64,000 nucleotides of DNA from Caryophanon latum. GTDB lineage: Bacteria; Bacillota; Bacilli; Bacillales_A; Planococcaceae. Positions 26,458-34,455 of the stretch are shown in pieces (the first letter of the stretch is position 1; each line of letters starts with the position of its first letter). The translations under genes and the position numbers were made by a program. The notes below the pieces were generated by a model. The model did not search any database and was not told where the DNA came from. It was given only the letters and a program-made list of their open reading frames with translations. The stretch is from positions 159,377 through 223,376 of the forward strand of contig NZ_MATO01000034.1 of assembly GCF_001700325.1 (NCBI RefSeq). Reading direction: 5' to 3'.

Positions 26458-27058
26458 AATTGCAGTCATTTTTAGCGGCAATGCCCCACATAGCGTGACG
26501 TTTAACGAACCAAAATATAAGCAGTATATCAACGAGCTCATTTATTTACCGAAGCTTGCCGAAACGGATTTGAGCGACTTTGACGTGCTATACATTCCGT
26601 CGCAGCTCAACAAGCGCATGCTGCTAGCGAACAAAGACAAAATTATCGCGTTTGCCGAAGCTGGCGGCATCGTCTGTGCATTCGGTCCACAGCCGTGGGA
26701 ATGGCTCCCGAATCAAAAGTGGGAAGACCGCGAAACGAACTTTTGGTGGTGGCTAGAAAAAGGCGCGGACTCAGGCTTACGCTTAACAAATCCACAGCAC
26801 GATTTATTTTCGAACTATTTAACGCTAGCGGACGCGACGTGGCATCAACACGGCGTTTTTTGGCCAGTGGACGGTGCGGACGTGCTCGTATCAACAGTTG
26901 ATGGTGGTGCAGTACTTTACGTCGACAAAGTGAGCACGAACGGCACGTGGATCATCACAACGCTTGACCCCGATTATCATTTCGGCTCATATTTCATGCC
27001 CGCGACGGAGCGCTTTTTAGATGGCTTCTTCCCGTGGCTTGCGAACGGACAGCTGTAA
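26450..27058 (+). CDS. Unrecognised protein, second of the paralogous pair
   Basis: 202 aa from the ATG at 26450, preceded by GGAGGGCG; it overlaps the upstream gene by 8 nt. FDVLYIPSQLNKR and FAEAGGIVCAFGPQPWEWLPN correspond in position to FKAIIVHDF and LNAGNIIVWSGHLTESWLPG in its neighbour, and VDKVSTNGTWI to IDRHSTRGTIF. The two probably arose by duplication and may form a heterodimer. It has a Trp-rich centre (NFWWWLEKG). Terminator follows at 27066-27103. Function unknown. Confidence 0.5.
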   Translation: MRKIAVIFSGNAPHSVTFNEPKYKQYINELIYLPKLAETDLSDFDVLYIPSQLNKRMLLANKDKIIAFAEAGGIVCAFGPQPWEWLPNQKWEDRETNFWWWLEKGADSGLRLTNPQHDLFSNYLTLADATWHQHGVFWPVDGADVLVSTVDGGAVLYVDKVSTNGTWIITTLDPDYHFGSYFMPATERFLDGFFPWLANGQL

Positions 27059-27065
27059 ACGAAAC

Positions 27066-27103
27066 GAGCCGAGTGCAGTTTACTACTACACTCGGCTCTT
27101 TCT
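27066..27103 (+). terminator. Terminator of the paralogous pair
   Basis: Perfect GAGCCGAGTG/CACTCGGCTC stem followed by TTTCTTT. Confidence 0.85.
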
Positions 27104-27391
27104 TTATGCTAAATACATTTCACAGCGCGCTGTCACTTCATCAATCGCAGCTTGTAGCGTTTCTTGCAGCGATGAAAACGTAGCAGAAATGTGCGGCAAA
27201 CTCGCATCGGCACTTGCGACAACTTGTTGAATCGGTGGTACACGCCCGTCTGTAAAACGAATTTCAAAGCGATATGCACCGTTTAATAAATCGTGTACAA
27301 AAATGTTTGCGACATCTTCCCCTCGAAATTGAAAACTATATTGCTTCACTTCATATAACGCGTCATGTTCATGTGTATGATTAAAATACAT
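27104..27391 (-). CDS. Hypothetical protein
   Basis: 95 aa from the ATG at 27391 (AAAGGTG upstream; an ATG two codons earlier overlaps the RBS). Not recognised. An N-terminal His-rich stretch (FNHTHEHD) and a beta-rich middle (YSFQFRGEDVANIFVHD, YRFEIRFTDGRVPPI) precede a C-terminal helix. It could be a small cytosolic beta-barrel or cupin-like protein, though nothing confirms this. Single gene, convergent with the pair at 25828-27058. Confidence 0.45.
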   Translation of the reverse strand: MYFNHTHEHDALYEVKQYSFQFRGEDVANIFVHDLLNGAYRFEIRFTDGRVPPIQQVVASADASLPHISATFSSLQETLQAAIDEVTARCEMYLA

Positions 27392-27490
27392 CGCCATCAC
27401 CTTTCTTATTCCATACGTTTTGCAATGAAAATTATGCATTGTTGTATGTACTATACCCATTGCAACGTATTTTATTACTGCTCATGAAAA

Positions 27491-27518
27491 AAGCGCCACG
27501 ACAATTGTCGCAGCGCTC
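27491..27518 (-). terminator. Terminator of ypjP
   Basis: AGCGC...GACAATTGTC...GCGCT nested hairpin next to the stop at 27525. Confidence 0.6.
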
Positions 27519-27524
27519 TATTCA

Positions 27525-28118
27525 TTAGCTCATCCATTTTGGCGGTGTATCTTTCGCCCAAAAAATGTCCGCTAACGTGTAATGTGTCATGAAATCGTCT
27601 TCCACTGTATGGTAATGGAAGTTGTAGTAATAGCCGTCTAATGCGCGCTTGTCTGTACGCACATGGAAGCGAATGACGTCTTCACCTGTTTGTTCGTTGT
27701 AAATGTGAAAAATCTTTTCTGCATACGCTCCAGATGGCGTTTCTGTAATGGCAAGCTGTGATAAATCGGTATCGCTCATACGCTCAACGGTTGCGCTAAT
27801 CGCTTCCTCTATTTTCGGGAAGACGACTTGTTCAAATTCGCGTTCAATTTTTGGTGCAATGCGCGTTCCGAATTTTACATACGCTTGCTCACGCGCCGCT
27901 TCGACTAATTGCTGTTTCAGTTGCTCTTTCGAAATGAGGACGGGCTCGATCGGTCGATGTTCATAATGCTCTGTTTGTTCTGTATATGTAGGTGCAGCAG
28001 CTGCAACCGTTTTCGTTTTATGATCAAATGCGTCCCAAATTTCGTGCGTCGGCGTAATTGAGCCAAGAGTAATCATTGCGACCGTAATCATAAGCCCTTT
28101 TTGTAACCACTTTTTCAC
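27525..28118 (-). CDS. ypjP: YpjP-like secreted protein
   Basis: 197 aa from a GTG (RBS AGGTG, 6-7 nt). N-terminal signal peptide (about 1-25), then a helical region and the conserved C-terminal GYYYNFHYHTVEDDFMTHY followed by DTPPKW, the hallmark of the YpjP family, which is named from the B. subtilis gene near the thymidylate synthase locus. Function is unknown; it is probably exported. Here it is some 19 kb away from thyA, evidence that this neighbourhood has been expanded or rearranged. Confidence 0.8.
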   Translation of the reverse strand: MKKWLQKGLMITVAMITLGSITPTHEIWDAFDHKTKTVAAAAPTYTEQTEHYEHRPIEPVLISKEQLKQQLVEAAREQAYVKFGTRIAPKIEREFEQVVFPKIEEAISATVERMSDTDLSQLAITETPSGAYAEKIFHIYNEQTGEDVIRFHVRTDKRALDGYYYNFHYHTVEDDFMTHYTLADIFWAKDTPPKWMS

Positions 28119-28142
28119 AAAATCACCTGCTTATTTAGTATC

Positions 28143-28285
28143 GTCTTACTACAAGCGTGTTGATTAGCCAATCAATTGGCAGCAGCGTATTGCCATTAAT
28201 ATGCAGCATTTATTTCCAGATGGTTGCTAAAAACAACCGATTTCACTGTATATAAATGGCTAATCAACAGACCTGGTCTTACTAC
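28143..28285. mobile_element. MITE-like element with 13-bp TIRs and 10-bp target duplication
   Basis: The inverted ends TGTTGATTAGCCA (28158-28170) and TGGCTAATCAACA (28257-28269) are perfect. The direct repeat GTCTTACTAC occurs just outside at 28143-28152 and 28276-28285, as a transposition footprint would. The left 30 or so bases match 63872-63918 near the window's right edge. Interior about 85 bp, non-coding. Confidence 0.7.
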
Positions 28286-28313
28286 TTATTAATACGTCAA
28301 TATAGAAAAAAGG

Positions 28314-28342
28314 TTTCAATTGTTTTCAAGCAGTTGTATAAT
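28314..28342 (+). promoter_or_regulatory. SigA-type promoter for the 23-aa gene
   Basis: TTTCAA, 17-nt spacer, TATAAT, ending 71 nt before the small ORF at 28414. Confidence 0.55.
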
Positions 28343-28413
28343 ATTACTAAGCAATACGTTATTGTAGCACGTCTTTCGTTAGCTCTTCATTACTTTGTAA
28401 AGGGGTTTTGCAC

Positions 28414-28485
28414 ATGACAACGTGGATTACAATCGGTTTACTCGCAATGCTTGGCTATTTCATGTCACTATCATTTACAAATTAA
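28414..28485 (+). CDS. 23-aa hydrophobic small protein
   Basis: A complete unit too short for ordinary gene calling: promoter at 28314-28342, RBS AAAGGGG about 8 nt before the ATG, a 23-codon frame reading MTTWITIGLLAMLGYFM plus six residues, and a terminator 8 nt after the stop. The product is one membrane-spanning helix. Function unknown; small single-helix proteins often modulate a larger membrane partner. Confidence 0.6.
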   Translation: MTTWITIGLLAMLGYFMSLSFTN

Positions 28486-28492
28486 ATTGGAC

Positions 28493-28523
28493 AAGGGGTG
28501 CTCGCGATTAGCGAACACCCCTT
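28493..28523 (+). terminator. Terminator of the 23-aa gene
   Basis: AAGGGGTG-C-TCGC/GCGA-A-CACCCCTT hairpin followed by TTAGT. Confidence 0.75.
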
Positions 28524-28941
28524 TAGTATTTAATAGATAACCAATTCGATTCATGTTTCAACCCACTCATCTGGGGAAGTCTGTCGTTTGGATTGTTCGA
28601 GACATGCTCGGTTTTAGCAAACGATCAGTTGAAAATATAATAATAAGTTGCCTTATGTTAACTGTATAGCCGCAGTATCATTCCACTGTTTATGTTCTAA
28701 CTTAAGCAACGCAATCCCTACCTACTTTTGCGTCCTTGCAGCCCCGAAGCATGCGCCAGTGTGAATAAGTATCAAAGAAAATATTCAGCGAAATGCCGAA
28801 TCGAATGTTGCTACCTAAAATAGCACATCTCTTATTATAGCACATTACGTATTTTTGTCAAATTATGACTCGTAGCGCACCGTCGTATCCCCCCTTTGTG
28901 CTGTATACGTTACAGTCATTGTACCGCGAGCGCCATAAAAA
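28524..28941. other. Gene-free stretch
   Basis: About 420 nt with no credible ORF, hairpin or repeat I could recognise. The segment around 28680-28800 is less AT-rich than its flanks and shows scattered stops in all frames; possibly a decayed gene or repeat. Confidence 0.4.
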
Positions 28942-28978
28942 AGAAGTGCCAAAGCGTGTTGTCACGTTTGGCACTTCT
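28942..28978 (-). terminator. Terminator of ypiP
   Basis: AGAAGTGCCAAA/TTTGGCACTTCT stem after the methyltransferase stop at 28989. Confidence 0.7.
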
Positions 28979-28988
28979 GTAAAACGGC

Positions 28989-29783
28989 TCATCCTGTTGT
29001 CTTTTCCCATACACCGTAATGAAACTTTGCGCTATCGCGTCGCTGCTGCTCAAAGTCATATTGCGTAAAGAGCGCTGACGTATAATGCGCCTTTAATACG
29101 ACGCGGCATTTCGCAACACGCTTCGCCTCGTTTACCCATTCGGTCGTGAGCGCAAAATGCTCGCCCGCTTCACGCAATGCCGTAAAGTTCGTCGATTCCT
29201 CGATCACTTGCTCAAACATCGGATCGATATATACGACGTCAAAGCTGTTATCGGCACACGTACGTAAATACGCAACCGCTTCAGACGACACGACTTCAAT
29301 GATGCGCATGCAGCTCGTCAGCGGTAGCTCGGTCGTGTCGTACGTCTTCATTCCTTCACGAACGATGAAGGCGACGTTGTCATTTGCTTCAACGCCGACA
29401 ACGCGACCAGAAGTACCGACGACAAACGCTGCCACTAAGCTGTCCGAGCCAATGCCGAGCGTACAATCTAAAAAGCTCATGCCCGCTTCAAGCTTTGTCG
29501 CCTCAAGCAGTGGCTCATGCTCGCCACGTGCGATGCGCTTTAGGCGAAATGCGGCAGAGTTCGGATGAAAGAAAAACGGCTCCGCAGCATCTTTTGCAAA
29601 GTATTCATAACGCGTTTTCCCTGCAACGAGCACGTGCGCATCATACTCGCGGCTCAATTTTTGCACCGAGCGCTTGTTACGTGGTACAACGCGACATTGC
29701 AAGCAGTCCGCTGCATAACGAGCGAGCGCCTCTGATTGTGCATCAGGGCGCCCGGCTGTTGTAACGATTGTTATTCCGCGCAT
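28989..29783 (-). CDS. Class I SAM-dependent methyltransferase (YpiP/RsmJ-like)
   Basis: 264 aa. The SAM-binding motif FLDCTLGIGSDSLVAA is followed by GVEAND and the catalytic-region FDVVYIDPMF, an order and spacing like the DUF548/RsmJ family that includes B. subtilis YpiP. The N-terminal 90 residues hold the family's substrate region (CRVVPRNKRSV). It probably methylates rRNA or another nucleic acid; the exact target is not established for YpiP. It overlaps the end of the bacilliredoxin gene by 13 nt. Confidence 0.8.
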   Translation of the reverse strand: MRGITIVTTAGRPDAQSEALARYAADCLQCRVVPRNKRSVQKLSREYDAHVLVAGKTRYEYFAKDAAEPFFFHPNSAAFRLKRIARGEHEPLLEATKLEAGMSFLDCTLGIGSDSLVAAFVVGTSGRVVGVEANDNVAFIVREGMKTYDTTELPLTSCMRIIEVVSSEAVAYLRTCADNSFDVVYIDPMFEQVIEESTNFTALREAGEHFALTTEWVNEAKRVAKCRVVLKAHYTSALFTQYDFEQQRRDSAKFHYGVWEKTTG

Positions 29784-30202
29784 ACTTGCTTTAATACGTC
29801 TGTTAAATGCGCTTTAATTTGTTCCATCGGGTAACCTTCGATGTTTTCGCGTGGAATGAAGTACGCTAATTGCCCGTCCTTTAAAATGGCCATTGATGGT
29901 GAGCTCGGTGGCACTTCGTCAAAGTAGCCGCGCATTGCAGCTGTTGCTTCTGGATCTTGACCTGCAAATACTGTTACTAAATTATCGACTGACACTTCTT
30001 GAGCTGCTTCACGCGCTGCTGGACGTGCTAAACCTGCTGCACAGCCACATACTGAGTTAATGACTACTAAAGTCGTACCTTTCGTTTCTGCCATAAATTC
30101 GTGTACGGCATCAGCTGTCGTTAATTCTGTAAAGCCTGCTTCTGCTAATTCTGCACGCATTGGGCGCACTACTTGTTTCATATATTCATCGTAAGCGTTC
30201 AT
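29771..30202 (-). CDS. brxA: Bacilliredoxin (BrxA/YphP-like)
   Basis: 143 aa thioredoxin-like UPF0403 protein with the CGC active site C52-G-C54 in NSVCGCAAGLARPAA. Bacilliredoxins remove bacillithiol from S-bacillithiolated cytosolic proteins after oxidative or hypochlorite stress. It is the first gene of a unit with the YpiP-like methyltransferase (13-nt overlap). RBS AGAAGG. A paralogue (BrxB-like) lies at 45208; I name this one BrxA by proximity to ypiP as in B. subtilis, so the A/B labels are tentative. Confidence 0.85.
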   Translation of the reverse strand: MNAYDEYMKQVVRPMRAELAEAGFTELTTADAVHEFMAETKGTTLVVINSVCGCAAGLARPAAREAAQEVSVDNLVTVFAGQDPEATAAMRGYFDEVPPSSPSMAILKDGQLAYFIPRENIEGYPMEQIKAHLTDVLKQVCAE

Positions 30203-30369
30203 GTCATTACCTTCTTTCGTTTTGTTTCACAATGCCCATTATAGCAAGGTTTTTCGCTGTTGTACAAACATTGCGATTCGTTTTCCTACCCATCTATTAC
30301 CCATGAAACGTAAAAACATGTATAATAAAAGTAAGAACTTTCAGATTTTTGTAGTTAGGAGGATTACAT

Positions 30370-30894
30370 ATGCTCATTCGAAAATTAACAACAGACGATA
30401 TTGATCAATATTACGAGCTACGTTTACAAGCACTGCAGCACAATCCAGAGGTGTTTGGCTCCACGTACGAGCGCGAAATTAATTACTCCTCTGAGCGCAT
30501 TTTAGCCCATTTAGAGCCGATTGATAACGAGCAATTTATTATCGGTGCCTTCGATGCAGAAAAAAAATTAATCGGCATCGTGTCGTTTCGTCGTGAACGC
30601 AGCCCAAAAATGCGTCATAAAGGCGTCGTGTACGGCATGTATGTATTACCTGAAATTCGCAATCAATCAGTCGGCTTGCAGCTGCTTATGCATTTCGTGC
30701 GCGAATGTGAAATGATCGAAGGGCTCGAGCGTCTGAACTTAAGCGTCGTGTCGACAAATGAGAGCGCCATCGCCTTATATGAGAAAGTCGGCTTCGAGCA
30801 TTACGGACATGAAAAGCGTGCACTGAAATATTTAAACAATTATTACGATGAAAACTTAATGGTCATTGATGTCGATAAAGTGCATATTTTTTAG
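30370..30894 (+). CDS. GNAT family N-acetyltransferase
   Basis: 174 aa GNAT fold: an IRKLTTDDIDQYYELR start, then the acetyl-CoA binding strand VVYGMYVLPEIRNQSVGLQLL (variant of the Q/RxxGxG/A loop), then NLSVVSTNESAIALYEKVGFEHYG. The usual R/Q-x-x-G-x-A loop reads NQSVGLQ. Strong AGGAGG RBS. Monocistronic, ending at a terminator. The acceptor is unknown; the sequence is of the general small-molecule or peptide acetyltransferase kind. Confidence 0.85.
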   Translation: MLIRKLTTDDIDQYYELRLQALQHNPEVFGSTYEREINYSSERILAHLEPIDNEQFIIGAFDAEKKLIGIVSFRRERSPKMRHKGVVYGMYVLPEIRNQSVGLQLLMHFVRECEMIEGLERLNLSVVSTNESAIALYEKVGFEHYGHEKRALKYLNNYYDENLMVIDVDKVHIF

Positions 30895-30898
30895 CACA

Positions 30899-30943
30899 AA
30901 AAAAGGGGTGTACGAGCAAATTTGCTCATACACCCCTTTTGTC
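30899..30943. terminator. Bidirectional terminator (GNAT / amidase)
   Basis: AAAAGGGGTGTA/TACACCCCTTTT outer arms with GAGCAAATTTGCTC at the tip, between convergent genes. Confidence 0.85.
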
Positions 30944-31592
30944 ATTCCTTCACACCAATTACCGTTGCATAATGAATAATACCTTGCTGCAGCGCGCGTC
31001 TTGCTGCCTCCTCTGCCGCTTCCTTCGTCGCATATTTCCCCGACTGCACGCGGTATGCATTCGCATCACTACATACGTCGTAACCCATTTTATGCTGAAA
31101 CGAATACGCTGCAAGTGCTTGCTCAATGCGCTGTAAAAATGATGCCCATCGCCCTTCTGCTCGAATGCGGTGCGGGCAGTTTTTTTGCGACCAGTCGTAA
31201 TGCTGCTTCACGCGGTCAATGCCCCAGCCGTACGTATTGAGCAGCTGCGCGATGTAATGTACCGCATTTTGCTCGGCTTGCTCATACCGTTTACCGCCCG
31301 ACTTCGAGTAACAAATTTCAATCGCAATCGACGTGCGGTTTCCTTTGCCATCCTTGCCGTCACCTGCATGAAACGCATTGCGCGTATACGGAATCGCTTG
31401 AATGATTTCGATGTCATCAATCGCCGTATGAAACGACACGTAATGGGCATTTGTTGCCATGTACTGAATTTCGTTTGCTGCGGAAGCGTCGTTTGCGGTG
31501 TTATGCACAGTGATTGACGTCGGTGTCATCGCATACGGACATTTTTTCGCATATTGACTGCTTGCGACTAAGCGCTGTAAAAATACGACCAT
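30942..31592 (-). CDS. N-acetylmuramoyl-L-alanine amidase with SPOR-like C-terminus
   Basis: 216 aa. Amidase_2 domain (about 20-150) of the CwlA/XlyA type with zinc histidines in ITVHNTAND (H30), SFHTAIDD and CPHRIR, and the NRTSIAIEICY catalytic strand. The last 45 residues (AYRVQSGKYATKEAAEEAARRAL) form a SPOR-like peptidoglycan-binding repeat. It cleaves the bond between muramic acid and L-Ala. No classical signal peptide is visible, as in many CwlA-type or phage-derived amidases. RBS GGGGGGAG. Confidence 0.85.
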   Translation of the reverse strand: MVVFLQRLVASSQYAKKCPYAMTPTSITVHNTANDASAANEIQYMATNAHYVSFHTAIDDIEIIQAIPYTRNAFHAGDGKDGKGNRTSIAIEICYSKSGGKRYEQAEQNAVHYIAQLLNTYGWGIDRVKQHYDWSQKNCPHRIRAEGRWASFLQRIEQALAAYSFQHKMGYDVCSDANAYRVQSGKYATKEAAEEAARRALQQGIIHYATVIGVKE

Positions 31593-31740
31593 TGTTCTCC
31601 CCCCTTTTTCCGCTTGTATATAGAGTGCTTTCGTTCGAAAAAGGACGCATTTTTACATTTTGTTCATTTCGATACTTTTTGCCCTGTTATTACTTTATAC
31701 TATCCTTATCATAAAATTATTAACAAGAGGAAGTTCACCT

Positions 31741-32676
31741 GTGAAAAAAAAATCTTCAAAACGCCCTATTTTTTTAATGATTGCAACTGTGATTTTGTGC
31801 ATGCCACTTATTTGGCTTGCGAACAACTATTTCGTGCTAGAGCGCGCCTTTGACAACATGATCGATGGCGACGAGACGAACATTGCACTCGCCGCTTCAA
31901 AGCAAGAGGGCTTTTCTTCTGACAAGCGTCAAACGATTCGCCCATTTTCTGTGCTGCTGCTCGGTGTCGATGAACGTGAACACGACGTCGGACGCAGCGA
32001 CACGATGATCGTGCTAACAGTAAACCCGGCACTCGGCACGATGAAAATGCTGAGCATACCGCGCGATACACGAGCAGAAATTGTTGGACTCGGCACAGTC
32101 GAAAAAATAAATCACGCCTATGCGCACGGCGGTGTCGACATGGCGCGCGCAACGGTCGAAAACTTCCTGCAAATGCCGATTGATTTTTACGTTAAAGTAA
32201 ATATGGAAGGCTTTTTACACGTCATTGACACATTTGACGGCGTAACGATTCATAACGATTTGGCACTGACGTATAAAGAGTACGACTTTGCAGAAGGTGC
32301 CATTGCGTTAACTGGCGAGGAGGCGCTCATTTATTCGCGCATTCGCTACGAGGACCCACGCGGCGATTTCGGACGCCAAACGAGACAACGATTGCTGCTG
32401 CAAGCAATTTTAGCAGAGGCACAGCAGCCAGCAAACGTGCTGCTAAAGCTTGATGATTTAATCGGCACGCTTGGCGAGAGCATTCGCATGAACTTTACGA
32501 AGGAGCAGCTCATGACGCTACTCATGCATTATCCTTCGTTTGAAAAAGACATTGAGCAGCTCCAGCTACAAAAAGGTACGGGGCAAACGATTGATGGGCT
32601 TTGGTATTACATTGTCGATGAAAACGAGCTGTATGACGTGCAGCAAACGCTACAGCAGCACCTCGACGCAACATGA
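31741..32676 (+). CDS. LytR-CpsA-Psr (LCP) family protein
   Basis: 311 aa from a GTG at 31741 (AGAGGAAG upstream; the longer frame from 31660 has no RBS). A cytoplasmic Lys-rich start and one membrane helix (about 10-30) precede an extracellular LCP domain: SVLLLGVDEREHDVGRSDTM, MLSIPRDTRAEI, EKINHAYAHGG, YSRIRYEDPRGDFGRQTRQR. The Arg/Asp set binds polyprenyl-diphosphate. LCP enzymes attach wall teichoic acid or other glycopolymers to peptidoglycan. Terminator at 32679. Confidence 0.92.
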   Translation: MKKKSSKRPIFLMIATVILCMPLIWLANNYFVLERAFDNMIDGDETNIALAASKQEGFSSDKRQTIRPFSVLLLGVDEREHDVGRSDTMIVLTVNPALGTMKMLSIPRDTRAEIVGLGTVEKINHAYAHGGVDMARATVENFLQMPIDFYVKVNMEGFLHVIDTFDGVTIHNDLALTYKEYDFAEGAIALTGEEALIYSRIRYEDPRGDFGRQTRQRLLLQAILAEAQQPANVLLKLDDLIGTLGESIRMNFTKEQLMTLLMHYPSFEKDIEQLQLQKGTGQTIDGLWYYIVDENELYDVQQTLQQHLDAT

Positions 32677-32678
32677 AG

Positions 32679-32716
32679 AAATGCCGGTGGATCAAAACGT
32701 TCCACAGGCATTTTTC
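32679..32716 (+). terminator. Terminator of the LCP gene
   Basis: GAAATGCC-TGGA/TCCA-GGCATTTTTC hairpin. Confidence 0.7.
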
Positions 32717-32741
32717 ACGTTTGTGCGACGTCAATTTTTTA

Positions 32742-32927
32742 CTACGATAAATTGTAACGAGCCGCAATGTCATTTAACGTTTGAATGAGTTCTTGATTGC
32801 CGTAATTGCGCGCGATGAAAATTTCAATTAATAGCGCGCGTACTTCCGCTTCAGGCAATTCGTTTAATAATGCCGTAATTTGCTGTGGGGATACGATAAA
32901 AATCCACTCCTTCTGTAATGTTTTCAT
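32742..32927 (-). CDS. Small hypothetical protein
   Basis: 61 aa, mostly amphipathic helices (QQITALLNELPEAEVRALLIEIFIARN, then ELIQTLNDIAARY). The ATG has only a weak GGTGA RBS; an AAGGAG occurs inside the frame about 20 nt later without a clear ATG after it, so the start is uncertain. Not recognised. It may be a helical adaptor like the one at 9245. Confidence 0.45.
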   Translation of the reverse strand: MKTLQKEWIFIVSPQQITALLNELPEAEVRALLIEIFIARNYGNQELIQTLNDIAARYNLS

Positions 32928-33092
32928 CGTTTCGTCACCGCAATATCGTTCTTTTTACAGCGATTGTTCGCAATGACGTTCATAATATCTTTATGCTACA
33001 CGATGAAGGATTTATTTTCTAGAAGAATACTATACTTTACATGTATTTTTGTCTATATTTAAAGATGAGTATTTACAAAGGGGTTGACGATT

Positions 33093-34415
33093 TTGCGTTT
33101 TTTACAAATAATGAGTCTTTGTTTCCTTCTCTTTGTAACAATGAGTGTACCAGCGCACGCAACGTTTACAGATGTGCCAACGAGCAACCCGTACCATACG
33201 ATGCTCGAGCAACTTGAAAAGGAACAAATTATCCAAGGATATAGTGACGGCTCATTTAGACCGAATGCGATTGTAACACGCGCTCACGTGGCGGTTATGA
33301 TCAACCGAGCAGTGGATTTGCCTGTCATTCGTGAGGCGGCTACATTTGAGGATGTACCGACAACGTACCCATATTACGACGACATTCAAGCATTGTACCG
33401 AGCTGGTATTGTTGACGGTGCGAACGGAAAATTCAACCCGCGTTCCCAGTTAACACGTGGACAATTAGCAAAAATTTTAACGAATGTATTTCAATTACCT
33501 GAGCAAGAAACGACCGCCTTTCACGATGTACCACTTCATCACCAATTTAATTCAGCGGTTGGCGCACTCGTTGCCGCAAAAGCGACGACCGGCTACGCAA
33601 ATGGTACATTCCGCCCGTCTGCTAAAGTAACACGTGAGCACTTCGCTGTTTTTTTCTATCGCCTACAGTTTGACGATACGTTGCCACTGTCAGACGTGGA
33701 CATACCAAAACTCGAAAGCTATTTAAACAAGCTAACGAAAATCCAGACAAACTACGGCATGTTTTATGCTTCTCCGTCCGTGCCATATGACTACGTAAAA
33801 CGATACGCAAACGCTTTTGCGCAGGAGGAGGCACATCAGCTGACGAAGTATATTGACGCACCACTCACATCGAAGCCTCGCTTTTTAGTGCTTGATTATG
33901 CGCAAGATTTGCCCGACTACGGTGGTGAAGTGTTACATGATGCGAACGTTTTAGGCTGGATTCACTCGTTAGAAAATGTCGTTGTGCTCACGACAAACTT
34001 GCAGCCGACACCGCTGAAAGTACCGGATTTAGCGCTGCTGAACCACGAATATTTCCATTGGCTTTTATTAAACGAGCTCGATATTCGCATTACAACACTT
34101 TGGGTAGAGGAAGCACTTGCAGATAATTTCGGCGCGCTATTTGAAGAAAATGAGGCGCGCTTTATTGACACGACGCTATTTGCAAAAGCGATTGCGAACA
34201 TTCAAGAAGAAGGCTTCGTCAATCCGTACGACCCGTATAGCGCCGAATCAATCGCTGCGATCGCCCTGCTTGAGCAACAATTTGGCGCTGAGGCAATTAA
34301 ACGCTACTTGCACCTTTGCCAGCAGATGGACGATGAAAAAGCATTTGCGCACGTGTTTAATATGTCATACAACAGCATGTTTGATTTAGTGAAAGATTAT
34401 TTAAATGCATCGTAA
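33093..34415 (+). CDS. SLH-domain cell-surface putative zinc metallopeptidase
   Basis: 440 aa from a TTG at 33093, 9 nt after AAAGGGG; the TTG at 33084 touches the RBS. Signal peptide (cleavage near AHA-TF), then three SLH repeats (about 25-190: FTDVP, GYSDGSFRPN, TRAHVA and two more sets) that bind pyruvylated wall polymer. The C-terminal half contains HEYFH (H318, E319, H322) and, about 17 residues on, WVEEALAD (E339/E340), the HExxH-plus-Glu zinc pattern of gluzincins. It is probably wall-anchored. Substrate unknown. Confidence 0.75.
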   Translation: MRFLQIMSLCFLLFVTMSVPAHATFTDVPTSNPYHTMLEQLEKEQIIQGYSDGSFRPNAIVTRAHVAVMINRAVDLPVIREAATFEDVPTTYPYYDDIQALYRAGIVDGANGKFNPRSQLTRGQLAKILTNVFQLPEQETTAFHDVPLHHQFNSAVGALVAAKATTGYANGTFRPSAKVTREHFAVFFYRLQFDDTLPLSDVDIPKLESYLNKLTKIQTNYGMFYASPSVPYDYVKRYANAFAQEEAHQLTKYIDAPLTSKPRFLVLDYAQDLPDYGGEVLHDANVLGWIHSLENVVVLTTNLQPTPLKVPDLALLNHEYFHWLLLNELDIRITTLWVEEALADNFGALFEENEARFIDTTLFAKAIANIQEEGFVNPYDPYSAESIAAIALLEQQFGAEAIKRYLHLCQQMDDEKAFAHVFNMSYNSMFDLVKDYLNAS

Positions 34416-34455
34416 AAAAGGTAGCTATCGCAATTGCGACGGCTACCTTTTTTGT
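34415..34455. terminator. Bidirectional terminator (SLH protein / VOC protein)
   Basis: AAAAAAGGTAGC/GGCTACCTTTTTT arms between convergent genes. Confidence 0.85.

Noticed and set aside
30942..31592. Prophage lysis module
   Set aside because: The amidase stands alone with a SPOR-type repeat and no holin, tail or integrase genes; a host wall enzyme is simpler.
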